From the NCBI GenBank assembly GCA_015499985.1, contig JAAAUF010000156.1, positions 1 through 29,086 of the forward strand: a stretch of 29,086 nucleotides of DNA, written 5' to 3'. The notes below the pieces were generated by a model. It saw only the letters and a program-made list of their open reading frames with translations, was not told the DNA's origin and did not search any database. The number at the start of each line of letters is the position of its first letter. Within the stretch, counting starts at the first letter, position 1. Below, one piece after another: positions 18,631 to 27,249 of the stretch. The position numbers and the translations under genes were made by a program. The DNA is from Haplosporangium gracile. Taxonomy: Eukaryota; Mortierellomycota; Mortierellomycetes; Mortierellales; Mortierellaceae.

Positions 18631-19646
18631 CTAATAGGAGGTGCTGCTCGATCGGAAGATTGAGATGTCGAGCGACTCTTTAGACACGGTGATGAGCTCA
18701 TGTAACTTCGCCACCGGTATGGTGATACTCTCCACTCCCCCGTAGACGTTGATATCGCTGTCCCGGGTGATGAAGACGAGGTGGCTCGGATCCGGGGACT
18801 GTTGGCATACGAGAGCCAAACAATTAGCTGCCTGACAGTGGCAATGATGAAGAGTCCAGCCTAGCTTGACCATAACCAGAAAGATCTCGCTATCCATGAC
18901 CGTCCTTAGAGTCCGATAGGCGTTCCCGCACTTTTTCAGCAGGGACCGAGTAGGCTTGGCTCTGGACTTGTTGGCCTCCTCCTGCAGCTTTGTCAGAGAC
19001 CTTCCCAACACGGCATTTCTTCTCCGGTGTTCCTGTCTTTTCTGCTCCGAGGGCATTCCGTCGATGTGTATAACGGTCTGATCCTTTTCCAAGATCTTGG
19101 ACTAAACCGAGTCCAGGACGCAGCCCACTGTGCTATTGTAATGAAAATATTAAAATGCTAAATGTTAGCAGCTGATATTATACAATATTTTGTTAATCAC
19201 AGGCAAAAGCAAAAAAAATACATCACCAATCTCTCCTCGTCTTTCGACACTATAGAAAGTCCATTTGGATGCGCGTACAAGTCGTTAGGGTCCAGTTTCT
19301 GGATAGACTCTTCGATGACCTGATTTAGGGTGAAGGTTGGGTTGTACGGCAGATGTGCGCGGCGATCTGGAACGGTCGTCATAGGCTGGTGGTGGTTAAG
19401 AAGTCGCCTTTTTCTTGATCCATCGAAGGTGTAAGTGTCTAGGGGCTGGTTGGATTCTTGTTTTTCGATCTGAAGGAAGGTGCCATTCTTAATACGGGCG
19501 TGAACGATTTTGAAGACAAGCTCTTGAACCAATTTAAAGAACCGGAACATAAAATCAATGTGAGTTTTGACGCCTGACGTCTTACACCAAGTCTCAAGCT
19601 GTCCACCACACCCTTTTAGTTCCTTTGGTAAACCGGCTACGCCCAT
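18631..19646 (-). pseudogene. XPG/FEN1-like (PIN-fold) nuclease part of the relic
   Basis: Segments 19227-19646 and about 18631-19101 join at phase 0 across a 125-bp intron (19102-19226; donor GTGATG, acceptor TTTAG, with CTAAC-type branch sequences), giving EERL|SKILEKDQTVIHIDG. Expected acidic residues of the family: Asp in HIDF (codon near 19556), Asp in HIDG (near 19062), and RDSD (near 18762) are all present. The Glu-Ala-Asp expected after GWTLHHC is replaced by Gln-Ala-Ala-Asn (near 18834), which should cripple metal binding. The frame then shifts near 18655. FEN1/XPG enzymes cut flapped or branched DNA; the job of this branch is unknown. Confidence 0.68.
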
Positions 19647-20027
19647 TCCTAAGATTCGATGCATAAAGAAGGATCACGGGCGTTAGCAACTGCTTTTCCT
19701 CACTGGAATGAAGTGAGCTTCGGGTATGACAGTTGTTTGTTAAATGTACGTACTGGTGTAGCTGCGGATGCTTGTTGATTCGACATCCTGAAGTTGACGT
19801 TTTTAGTAGCAGCATACCAGCGCCTGAGGACAGGTGGGTAACAATAGTCAAAGGTGCGGGTGGAGGCGGTGGTAAGACGCGAGAACGACTAAAACGTGGA
19901 TTTTCCCTAACCATTTCACGGCTACTAATCCCTAAACTGAACCTCTGTTTATAAATATGAAGGTGTAAATTTGGAATATGAGATTCTAAAAACAGGGGGA
20001 AGAGATATTTTCTCACGCGGAGCAAAG

Positions 20028-20042
20028 AATTGGTGGCAAACA
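20028..20042. repeat. Right copy of the 15-bp direct repeat
   Basis: Exact copy of 14806-14820, 5.2 kb away and in the same orientation. It lies about 380 bp upstream of the relic's first ATG. The bases immediately outside and inside the two copies differ, and I found no terminal inverted repeat next to them. Confidence 0.6.
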
Positions 20043-21879
20043 ATTCATCCTATGCGGCATCCAGGCCCGCTCATATGCCCTTCCCTGTATCTCTTGTAAA
20101 GCAACTTGAGCTCGTCCGTCACACTCGATATCCCTTTATGTTTCTAGGGCTTTTGTTGAAAAGCGGCCTGAGCTCGTCTGCTATGTTTTATTACCCCTTT
20201 AATCTTGAAAGGCGCAAAAGCCTCCCTGTTATCATCCCACAAAAGGGTTTTCTGAGACGTAGTGCTCTCCTTGTTGTCTTTATTGGTGGCAGCAACAAAA
20301 AACAAAACCGATTATCGCGAGTTGCGAATGTGAAATTGTGTCTTTTAATTATTATTATTATTTTTTTTTGGGGGGGGAGGGGGTTTTAATCAAAGGAGGG
20401 CATGTTATTCAAGGAGAGAAGGAGAAAAGGAGAAATGACCAGCCACCAAGTATACAGCATCATGTAATAAGGTATGTTATGGAGTTGCGATCGACGAGCC
20501 AGCTGACAGAGACTAGGAAGGGAAACCTTGAATCTTGAATTTGAAAATGTAAGCGTAGAAAACCCCTTCAGTGGTCGACAGAAAGAAGGGTGGACTGTAT
20601 GAATGAAAGCGAACTTTCTCTGTCAGTATTTGACGACATCATTCTCCCTTCTTCTCTTCTTGTCTTGAGTTCTCTTTTTCTTCTTTTCTTTCTCACACTA
20701 ACACTTCGTTTTTTTTTCTGTTTTTGTTTGTATCGCGTGTCCATCCACAAACACGCAATACCCACGCACACGCACACACTTGCACTCACGCCTCTTCCTC
20801 CTTTTCTTTTCTTCCATGGATTATCTAACTCCCACGCCACATATCCCGTTCTTTTTCAATCTCATTTTGTCTGTCTTGTTCCAAGCTGCTCGCCTTTATC
20901 TCTTACACCTGGAAAAAGAGTAAGATAGCCTTTTTCTTTCCTCTGTGAAGGTCGTACCTTATCAGCAGCTAGTCCATCCATCCCATTCCTTTCTACCTGT
21001 GTTTGTGTGAGGACTCCTTTTTCGCATGTCTATCGTCTTTGTCTCCAGACACCTGTTTGGTTGTTTCCTTTTCCAGTCTCCATTCCTTTATCCATCCAGT
21101 TCAGAGCCGTGTTCTCGTCTTCTGAAACGACAACTTACTTTATTTTTTAGTCTCTTTTCCATTGCACAATTGCCCAAACCAAATATACATGCCGTCAATT
21201 TTTGCTCTCGTAGAAAGTGTCCGCCTGACTGACTCATTTCAAGTGAGTGTGGGTGACAAGCTTTTCATCTTCTGTCCCTTACTTCTTCCTTCTTCCTTTT
21301 CTTCCTTCTTCCCTCTTCTTTCTTCCTTCTTCATCCTATATACCCTTTCTACCTACCAATTTTATCGCAATTGACCTCACACTGTCATCATCCCCGCAAA
21401 CTAAATACCCTTGACCATCCTTTCTCTTTCCCCCTTTACAACCACCCTCACACAGACAAGCTTGGGCCCATTTCCAAGCTCCGCCGACTGGATCATCATA
21501 TTCCACCCACCCCCCACTTTCTCTTTCGACGCTCACTTTCTCTTCACACGCCCTTCTTCTTCTTCTTCTTCTTCTTCTTCTTCTTCTTCTTCTGGTTCTT
21601 GTTCATCAACAAACTTCATTCACTCTTCGACATCACCATCACACACTCTCATCATAACAACTACTTCTTCTTATTCTTCTTATTGCCCTTCCTGATCTTG
21701 CCCGCCACAACAGCAGACTCTTCCACTTCTTTTCACCCCACATACCTTTAAACCCGCATCGTCGCACAAGGTCAGCAAACAAGAACAAAAAAAAACGCCC
21801 GCTCCATACATCCTTCAGGAACAACACTCCCCCGCACTCGTCCATACTCTCCGCTCTCCCTTACGTAACAATCCCCGCT
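20043..21879 (+). promoter_or_regulatory. Long non-coding region and probable leader of the Ecl1-like gene
   Basis: No gene can be supported in these 1.8 kb. The first part (20043-20600) is mixed sequence with an ATT tract and a G-rich run (about 20361-20382, eight G, one A, five G). From about 20600 to 21870 the + strand is strongly pyrimidine-rich with a CTT microsatellite, typical of a fungal promoter and long 5' leader. Many short ORFs begin with ATG here and could act as upstream ORFs if the transcript starts early. Confidence 0.5.
21553..21593 (+). repeat. (CTT)n microsatellite
   Basis: A perfect CTT repeat of 41 bp, nearly 14 units, in the pyrimidine-rich region about 290 bp before the Ecl1-like start codon. 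Confidence 0.9.
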
Positions 21880-22455
21880 ATGGATGGCGTAGACTGCGAC
21901 TGGTGCCTGGTTTGCGATAAACACACCAACAACGGCGCAACCTACTGCTCGGCGGAGTGTCGCTCGACCGACCTCATCTCTTCCTCGGCATCCTCCTCGT
22001 CCTCCTCAACCTCTTCCGCAAGCTCAACAGAGTCATCCTACTTTTCCATGACAGACGTCAATGGAGCTCCCCTTTCCGGCACATCTTCCTCGGCCTCGTC
22101 CTTCACCAATGACAACTACCCTATGCCACCGTTCATTCGGAAGCAGAGGACAAGTATACCCAACATCTATCACCAGTGCACTTTCAACCTAAACCCACCT
22201 GGCTCACCGAGGTTTATGCCTGGCGGTTCTGGTTCCTCGACCCTGAGCCATCACCTCCAACAGCAACAACTACAACATCAGCACCAGCAGCAAATACAGC
22301 AACATCAGTCGCCGTCAACAACGACAACAGGGTCTATCGGGCAGAATGAACTTTTGCCCAACTCTGCAGCGTCTCAATATCCCCTGTTTTACGCGACCCT
22401 GAATGCTCTTCGGCCAGCCACCCCGTCGGGTCCTCCTCCTCCTTCGCAAGACTAG
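21880..22455 (+). CDS. Ecl1-like small zinc-binding protein (life-span regulator family)
   Basis: A single-exon gene for 191 residues. The first 32 residues carry the Ecl1-family metal site: CDWCLVCDKHTNNGATYCSAEC, with CxxC and a second CSxxC pair about 15 residues on, followed by RSTD. After this comes a long Ser tract, then a PPFIRKQRTSIPNIYH segment, a Gln/His-rich run near 125-145 and a Pro-rich C-terminus. Ecl1 proteins of fission yeast and Ecm13-related proteins are small zinc binders that extend chronological life span when overproduced and respond to nutrient and sulphur starvation through TOR; biochemical function is not settled. The yeast proteins are shorter (about 80 residues), and the rest here is a low-complexity extension. 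The ATG at 21880 directly precedes the motif. Confidence 0.75.
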   Translation: MDGVDCDWCLVCDKHTNNGATYCSAECRSTDLISSSASSSSSSTSSASSTESSYFSMTDVNGAPLSGTSSSASSFTNDNYPMPPFIRKQRTSIPNIYHQCTFNLNPPGSPRFMPGGSGSSTLSHHLQQQQLQHQHQQQIQQHQSPSTTTTGSIGQNELLPNSAASQYPLFYATLNALRPATPSGPPPPSQD

Positions 22456-24189
22456 CAAAAGTAATTGGTCGCTCGACATTTACAGTTTTCTCTCCCTTTC
22501 ACATTTCATTCCTTTTCGCTCATCTCTTGTCTTTTGATTGCTGATGGCTTTCTATCCCCTCCTGTCATCAGTTGTACCTGCTGAAGCAAAACTACCTTGT
22601 CCTCTTTTTTCTTATTTTTATTTACAACAGACCATTTTCTATTTTTTTTCCTCCCTTCTTGTCACATTGTTGCTGTCATTACCCTTTTCCCTTTTATTCC
22701 TATCTCTTTCTGGCAGACCCCTTCTTCCCACCAAGGATAAAAATGGCGCTACCAAAACACATTGTTATTTTATACATGTGTTTCCACCAATGAAGCCTCT
22801 TCGCACACAGCACGAGATGCATCCTTAATGGTTTGAGTGACCAAGTGAGCCTTTTTCTTCTTCATTTTGTGACCACAAAGTTACTTTACTCTTAGTTATT
22901 TTCATTTTGCACCTCAGTCCCAACCAGCCGACCAACTTTTGCTGTGTCGCGTCATTTCTCTCAATTTTTGAACATCTGTTCCCGTGGCCTTATATTCGTC
23001 TTCCTAAGAGAGGTTCATCCGAACCAAGAGCCTTTCTATTCTTTTTTTTCCCCCTTGCTCCTTCCTCTTTTCCCTCTTTATTGATAGTCTCGTTGTTTTT
23101 CATTGTTTTGGGAGGTTCTAGTGCTATGCTTTTCGCTGTTTCCAGGAACCGGAAGTGTCGCTCAGGCCCAGGGCTCGAGTTGACCCATTGGTCAGTCTGT
23201 GAAATGGGTTTGAAACTCAGCCAATATGTTGAACCTTTCCACTTCAGTGCGTTTCGCCTTTTCTTTTCTTCTTCTTCTCTACTTCGTTTTTCTATTGATT
23301 TCTTTTCTTTCATTCTTTCGTTTGCTCGTTGTTCAATTGCTAAATGGCGAAGTCGACGAAGCTGTTTAATTGCGTGTGCATCTAACACCTTGCCTATGTA
23401 CATTTCCCTATACTCTACTCAAACTGTAAAAAACGTTTAATATTATTATTTGCTGCTAATAAAAACACACCGAAGCAACACATAAACGAACGCATTGCAT
23501 GGGTGGATCTTTCGCTCCAAAACTTTGAAAATCAAAGCACCGTGGTTCGAAAACAAAAGACCCCGCTTGTTCGTTTTCAATTGATTGGACGATAACGACG
23601 ACCGATGTTAGACGATAGCTCAGTATGGTCGATCTAGAACGCTAAACAGAACGCCCCCTCGTCTCCCCATTGCTTTTCATAATCATCCTTCGAGCCTGTG
23701 CTGATTTAATGCGCCGTTTGATTTGGGTAATTGTCGTGGAACACCTGTTAGGTCTACACATGCCGAACTACACCAAGACGGTTGTAAATTTGTCTAAACC
23801 TCTCAATCTCATTATCAGCCTGGACTATAATTCTTCTATGAACAAGCTCCTCCTTCGTACGCGATATAGCCAGGGGGACGAGGAACGAAAAACGAGATAT
23901 AAGTGCATAGGTCCCGCCAAAGAAATCGATATACTTCTCGACCCGACCTCAATCCTTGTATAGTTACTATTTAATCCCCTACTCCCATTTTCTCACTTCC
24001 AGCCTTATACCCTTCCTTACTCTCGATATAACTCCACTCGTACTGAACACACATTGACAGCAATCTTCTTATCCACCGCGATACAACTTCAAAAGTTTAC
24101 GACAGTCGATCGATCGGACCAAAAGAACGCACTACAAATTTCCCTCTCCATTCATCCTTTGGCTATTTACAAAAAGCTTCAAGACTCCA
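22456..24189. other. Intergenic region between the Ecl1-like gene and chitin deacetylase
   Basis: This 1.7-kb stretch has no gene I can support. The first kilobase is pyrimidine-rich on +, giving open frames on both strands (for example 22907-23440 + and 22990-23403 -) of biased composition and no family resemblance. An AATAAA-like element lies near 23458. The last 700 bp are of mixed composition, with TATA-like sequences (GATATAAG near 23898), and should hold the chitin deacetylase promoter. A tRNA-like string at 23614 was considered and rejected. Confidence 0.5.
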
Positions 24190-25776
24190 ATGCCTACTTC
24201 CAACAACAAGAACAACCGCTTTTCTTCGACTATGTTTTCGCGTCGCTACGTGGCCTTGTTGGCTGTCTTGGCCTTGTCAACTCTGGGCGCAACCTCAGCC
24301 GCATCCACCTCAGTTTCGACAGAAAAAGCCATGGCGATGTTGACACGCCCTGCAGCCGCCGGTGTTGCTCATCGCGACATTGACTACCACGGCATTGTTC
24401 CCTCCTTCCTCGCGAAGCATACCCGCCTCTATGGTGGAATCAACCGTCAAGAGCAAGTCGAGGACGCCTCGGTCGAAGCCCAACACGAAGACAACAGTTA
24501 CTCAAGAATCCGTATAAACGCCGACCAGTACCCACCCAAGGACCAGGTTCCCGACGTCAACCATCCACAGGTCAAGGCGTGGATCAATGAAATCGACTGG
24601 TCCAATGTCCCCAACATTCCTGTTGCCCAGGGTCTCCCGGACGCTCCCCGATTCCCTAAATGCCCACCCCAGGAGCAAGTCAATCCTGATTACTGTTGGT
24701 GGTCGTGTGCTGCTTGCCTTCAGCCCACCGATGTGGTGTCTTGCCCGACAGAGGGACACTGGGGGTTGACGTATGATGATGGTCCCAGCGTGGCTAGCAA
24801 GGCGCTTATGAAGTATTTGGGCGAGAAGGATTTGTCGGCGACGTTTTTTATTGTTGGCTCGAGGGTGGTGGAATATCCGGATATCTTGAGAGAGCAGGTT
24901 GCTGCTGGACACCACATCGCTATGCACAGTACGTCTTCTTTTCTTTTGGCTTTTGTTATTCTGTCCTATTTCTCGATTAACGATCCTCGATGAACTGGAT
25001 GTTAACCTTTTGCCAATCTTTTTGCTCCAAATTATTACAAAATAGCCTGGTCGCACGGAGGATTGACAACTCTTACCAACGAACAGATCGTCGCTGAGGT
25101 CAAATGGACAGAAAAAATCATCCGCGATGTCACCGGCTTGACCATGAAGTACATCCGCCCCCCTTATGGAGACTGCGACAACCGCGTCCGCGAGATCCTC
25201 CGTCAAATGGGGTACACCAACGTCATCTGGTCTCAAGGCTGGGACACCAATGATTGGCGCCTGCCCCTGAATACGATTAAGACCTCCGATATTATCTCGA
25301 CCTTCAAGAATGCCATCGATTCCGTTGGGCTCGTCAAGTCGCAAGAGACGGGTGCTTTGGAGGGACCTATTACTCTGGAACATGATCTGACGTTGCAGAC
25401 GGTGGATCTTTCAAAGACCATTATCCCAATCGGAATGGAAAAGGGATTGAAGCCAATGAACTTGGCGCAGTGTTTGAGCGACCCTAGTCCTTATCAGGGC
25501 ACCGGCAAGAGTTTTGTTCCTCTGATCAAGGATAATGCTGCTCCCCAGGCACCAAAACCGAACAACAACAACGCCAAGACCATGGGTGGTGGTAAATCCA
25601 AGGAGGTCACGGCTCCCACTGGTGGTGCGCCCACCCAGGATCCATCCGATGCTGATGGCTCGTGGTCAACGACAACTCCCAAGGGAAAGAATTCTGCTGC
25701 CGCCAGTTTGCAGTCCCTGGGTGTCACTGCCCTTGGAGGCATCTCTGCCGTCGTTTCTTATTTCTTTATCTTGTAG
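24190..25776 (+). CDS. Chitin deacetylase, secreted and GPI-anchored (carbohydrate esterase family 4)
   Basis: Two exons, 24190-24928 and 25046-25776, join in frame as MH|TWSHGG (donor GTACGT, acceptor AATAG), giving 489 residues. The enzyme removes N-acetyl groups from chitin to give chitosan, a main wall polymer in Mucoromycota. All five family-4 motifs are present: TYDDGP (~193), HTWSHGG (~246), RPPYGDCDNR (~283), DTNDW (~313) and LEHD (~357). The Asp-Asp and the two motif-2 His residues should hold the metal. A signal peptide is clear (RRYVALLAVLALSTLGATSA). The Ser/Gly/Pro-rich tail ends in a hydrophobic stretch (ALGGISAVVSYFFIL) after small residues, as for GPI attachment. An in-frame ATG at 24232 would give a shorter and more typical signal peptide and may be the real start. 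Confidence 0.93.
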
Positions 25777-25916
25777 TTTTATTCAAATCCCTCCTTCACC
25801 CTCTTTACCCAAGTACCATTATCTTTTTTTCACTCCATTCTCGTTTCTCCATTCAATGTTTATCATATTAGTTTCCAGTTGTTTTTTTGTGCATTTTCGG
25901 AATATAGCTTTTTCAT
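25777..25916. other. Short convergent spacer
   Basis: 140 bp between the chitin deacetylase stop and the stop of the minus-strand coiled-coil gene. It is T-rich on +, with no coding signal. Confidence 0.5.
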
Positions 25917-27133
25917 TTATTTCATCGTATTCTTCACAGCAGAGCAATAGCGGGAAGAAGAGGATTGAAGGACTTTGATGAAGTTGGTCTGCAGTTTGGA
26001 AGATGCTTCAAGGATCTCCAGTTGTTGCTGCGAGAGCCCCGTCAACCCATCCAAACTTGTTTTCTACGAAGACAGAGGATGAGTATGAGCGAAAATACAC
26101 AAAATGGGATGCAAGTTACATAATTTACAAGCAGCAGAACGCAAACATACAGAAAAGAAACAAAAGACAAGAACTATCTGAACTTACGAGTCGATCCATG
26201 GCGCTGGTGTTCTGAGATCCCAACGACGCCGACGACAATGACGAGGAGGAAGTCCGTCCCGTTATAGGCGAATCCTGCTGGTGCTGCTGCTGCTGCTGCT
26301 TCCAAGCAAGCAGCGCCCTCAAATGCCCATCAATTTTCGGAATTTCGACTTGGATTTGAGAGAAGAGTGCCACAAAGTCGCGGTGATATTGTGGGTCCAT
26401 TATAATCACACCTATTTGCTTCTGATGGTTGTAGCGGGGGTCGTCATAGGAGGAGCTGCTGTTCAGTTTGTCGAGGAGTTGGGTCTGATTCTGGTTGAGG
26501 AGCGCAATCTGGTCCGAGAAGGTATCCAAGCATCGTATCCGGTCGTCTGTTATAGGGAGGAGGTGTCGGCATGAAAATATGGATCAGCTCTTTGTTGATT
26601 TGTCAAGTAAAGAAGTGTCTAAAAAAAAGTGTGTGTTCGAATTGAACAAGAGGATTCCTTACTGATGCTATGACTTGAGAAGTCTTCGGCGAGCTGTAGT
26701 TTTCTGATATTCCGGAGCTGACTCTCCATCTAGTAATTTGGTGGCAAAAAGATGAACGACAAGAGAATGTTTGTCAGTTCCTATGCTGTCGTTCGCCTTC
26801 GGCCAGCCTATATGCATCTGGGTGACAATGTAAATATGCAAATAGTACCTGAGCGAGTCGTCGCTGGGTCCGCTCAATGTCGAGGACAAGGTCTGCAACT
26901 TTGATTGACCTTGGCTCCAGCTCTTGCTCCTGTTCAGTTGGTGGCGTTTCTCGTGGTTGTTGTTGTGAAATGGAAGAGGATGAGGACAAAGGATCAGCAG
27001 CAGTTGACGGTAATGAAGTAAGGTTGAACTGTGCAGCGAGATCGAGAATGGAGTCCATGGCGTGCAGTTGAGAAGACAGCTCATTGCTACTCCATGCCGC
27101 CTTTGATGTTGATGTTGTCATTGAAGAGTTCAT
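25917..27133 (-). CDS. Coiled-coil protein, tentatively augmin (HAUS) subunit 2-like
   Basis: Four exons, 26849-27133, 26663-26729, 26188-26546 and 25917-26063, join in frame with good splice sites to 285 residues. The N-terminus has MDSILDLAAQFNLTSLPS, then a Ser/Gln/Glu-rich spacer. Helical segments follow: VADLVLDIERTQRRLAQ joined to MESQLRNIRKLQLAED, and RCLDTFSDQIALLNQNQTQ. Next is IMDPQYHRDFVALFSQIQVE, and the C-terminus is LEASSKLQTNFIKVLQ. The layout and the YHRDFVALF segment recall HAUS2/AUG2, a subunit of the augmin complex that nucleates branched microtubules. This is weak resemblance and I rank it as a guess. Other coiled-coil complexes (kinetochore, Mediator) are possible. The smallest exon is only 67 bp, so unspliced reading would miss the gene. 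A second in-frame ATG lies at 27121. Confidence 0.6.
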
Positions 27134-27249
27134 TAAGTGATTGTTGAGAAAAGGAACAAAAAAAAGTTGAACAGAAGCTCAATTTGAAAGTAAAAAATGT
27201 ATTAGACAGTGCCCGTGACTGTAGGTTGGTGGCGGTGATGATTCTCTAC

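Larger units (their letters stand above)
14896..19646 (-). pseudogene. Degenerate PIN/XPG nuclease plus RuvC (TnpB/Fanzor-like) nuclease, transposon-type relic
   Basis: Read on the minus strand. It starts at 19646 with MGVAGLPKELKGCGGQ, the XPG/FEN1 N-terminal pattern, then HIDFMFRFFKLVQ, VIHIDGMPSEQKRQEHRRR and GWTLHHCHCQAAN...VFITRDSD, and an H3TH-like LLLACLVTSNDYVRNIP near 18.6 kb. A long linker follows (Lys/Arg-rich, poly-Gln, then acidic) from about 18.5 to 16.5 kb. The C-terminal part has RuvC-I (DIDVWGVDLGKVNPAAFC, Asp codon near 15879), SRLALYSPVLAHRS, LFCYGNG, VVLVDKILTSTMCPTC, CLTCGRWLHRD and HNLAVVGETWIRGL. Stops interrupt it at 15317-15319, near 15400, at the NIP of the H3TH segment and after intron 3, with frameshifts near 18655 and 15409. 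Several introns still join in frame. It may be one ~1400-codon gene or two. The TnpB/Fanzor link rests on motif order; the exact family is from memory. Confidence 0.72.

Noticed and set aside
14822..20027. Terminal inverted repeats of a DNA transposon next to the 15-bp repeats
   Set aside because: The two inner ends (cgaaaaggtgatc and the complement of cgcggagcaaag) do not match beyond chance.
20361..20382. G-quadruplex-forming sequence in the G-rich run
   Set aside because: Only two uninterrupted G runs (8 and 5) are present, which is too few for a standard four-run motif.
20030..20389. A 119-codon + frame starting in the right direct repeat
   Set aside because: It has no ATG at its start and ends in translated T and G runs.
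22990..23403. A 137-codon minus-strand open frame rich in Lys, Glu and Arg
   Set aside because: It is the complement of pyrimidine-rich non-coding DNA, which by itself yields long purine-rich frames. No homology or splice signals.
22907..23440. A 177-codon + frame after the Ecl1-like gene
   Set aside because: It begins within a run without a good ATG context, has Phe/Ser/Leu-rich composition typical of translated CT-rich DNA, and matches no family.
23600..23690. tRNA-like string ATAGCTCAGTATGGTCGA near 23614
   Set aside because: No matching acceptor stem, anticodon arm or TpsiC arm could be folded at the right spacing.
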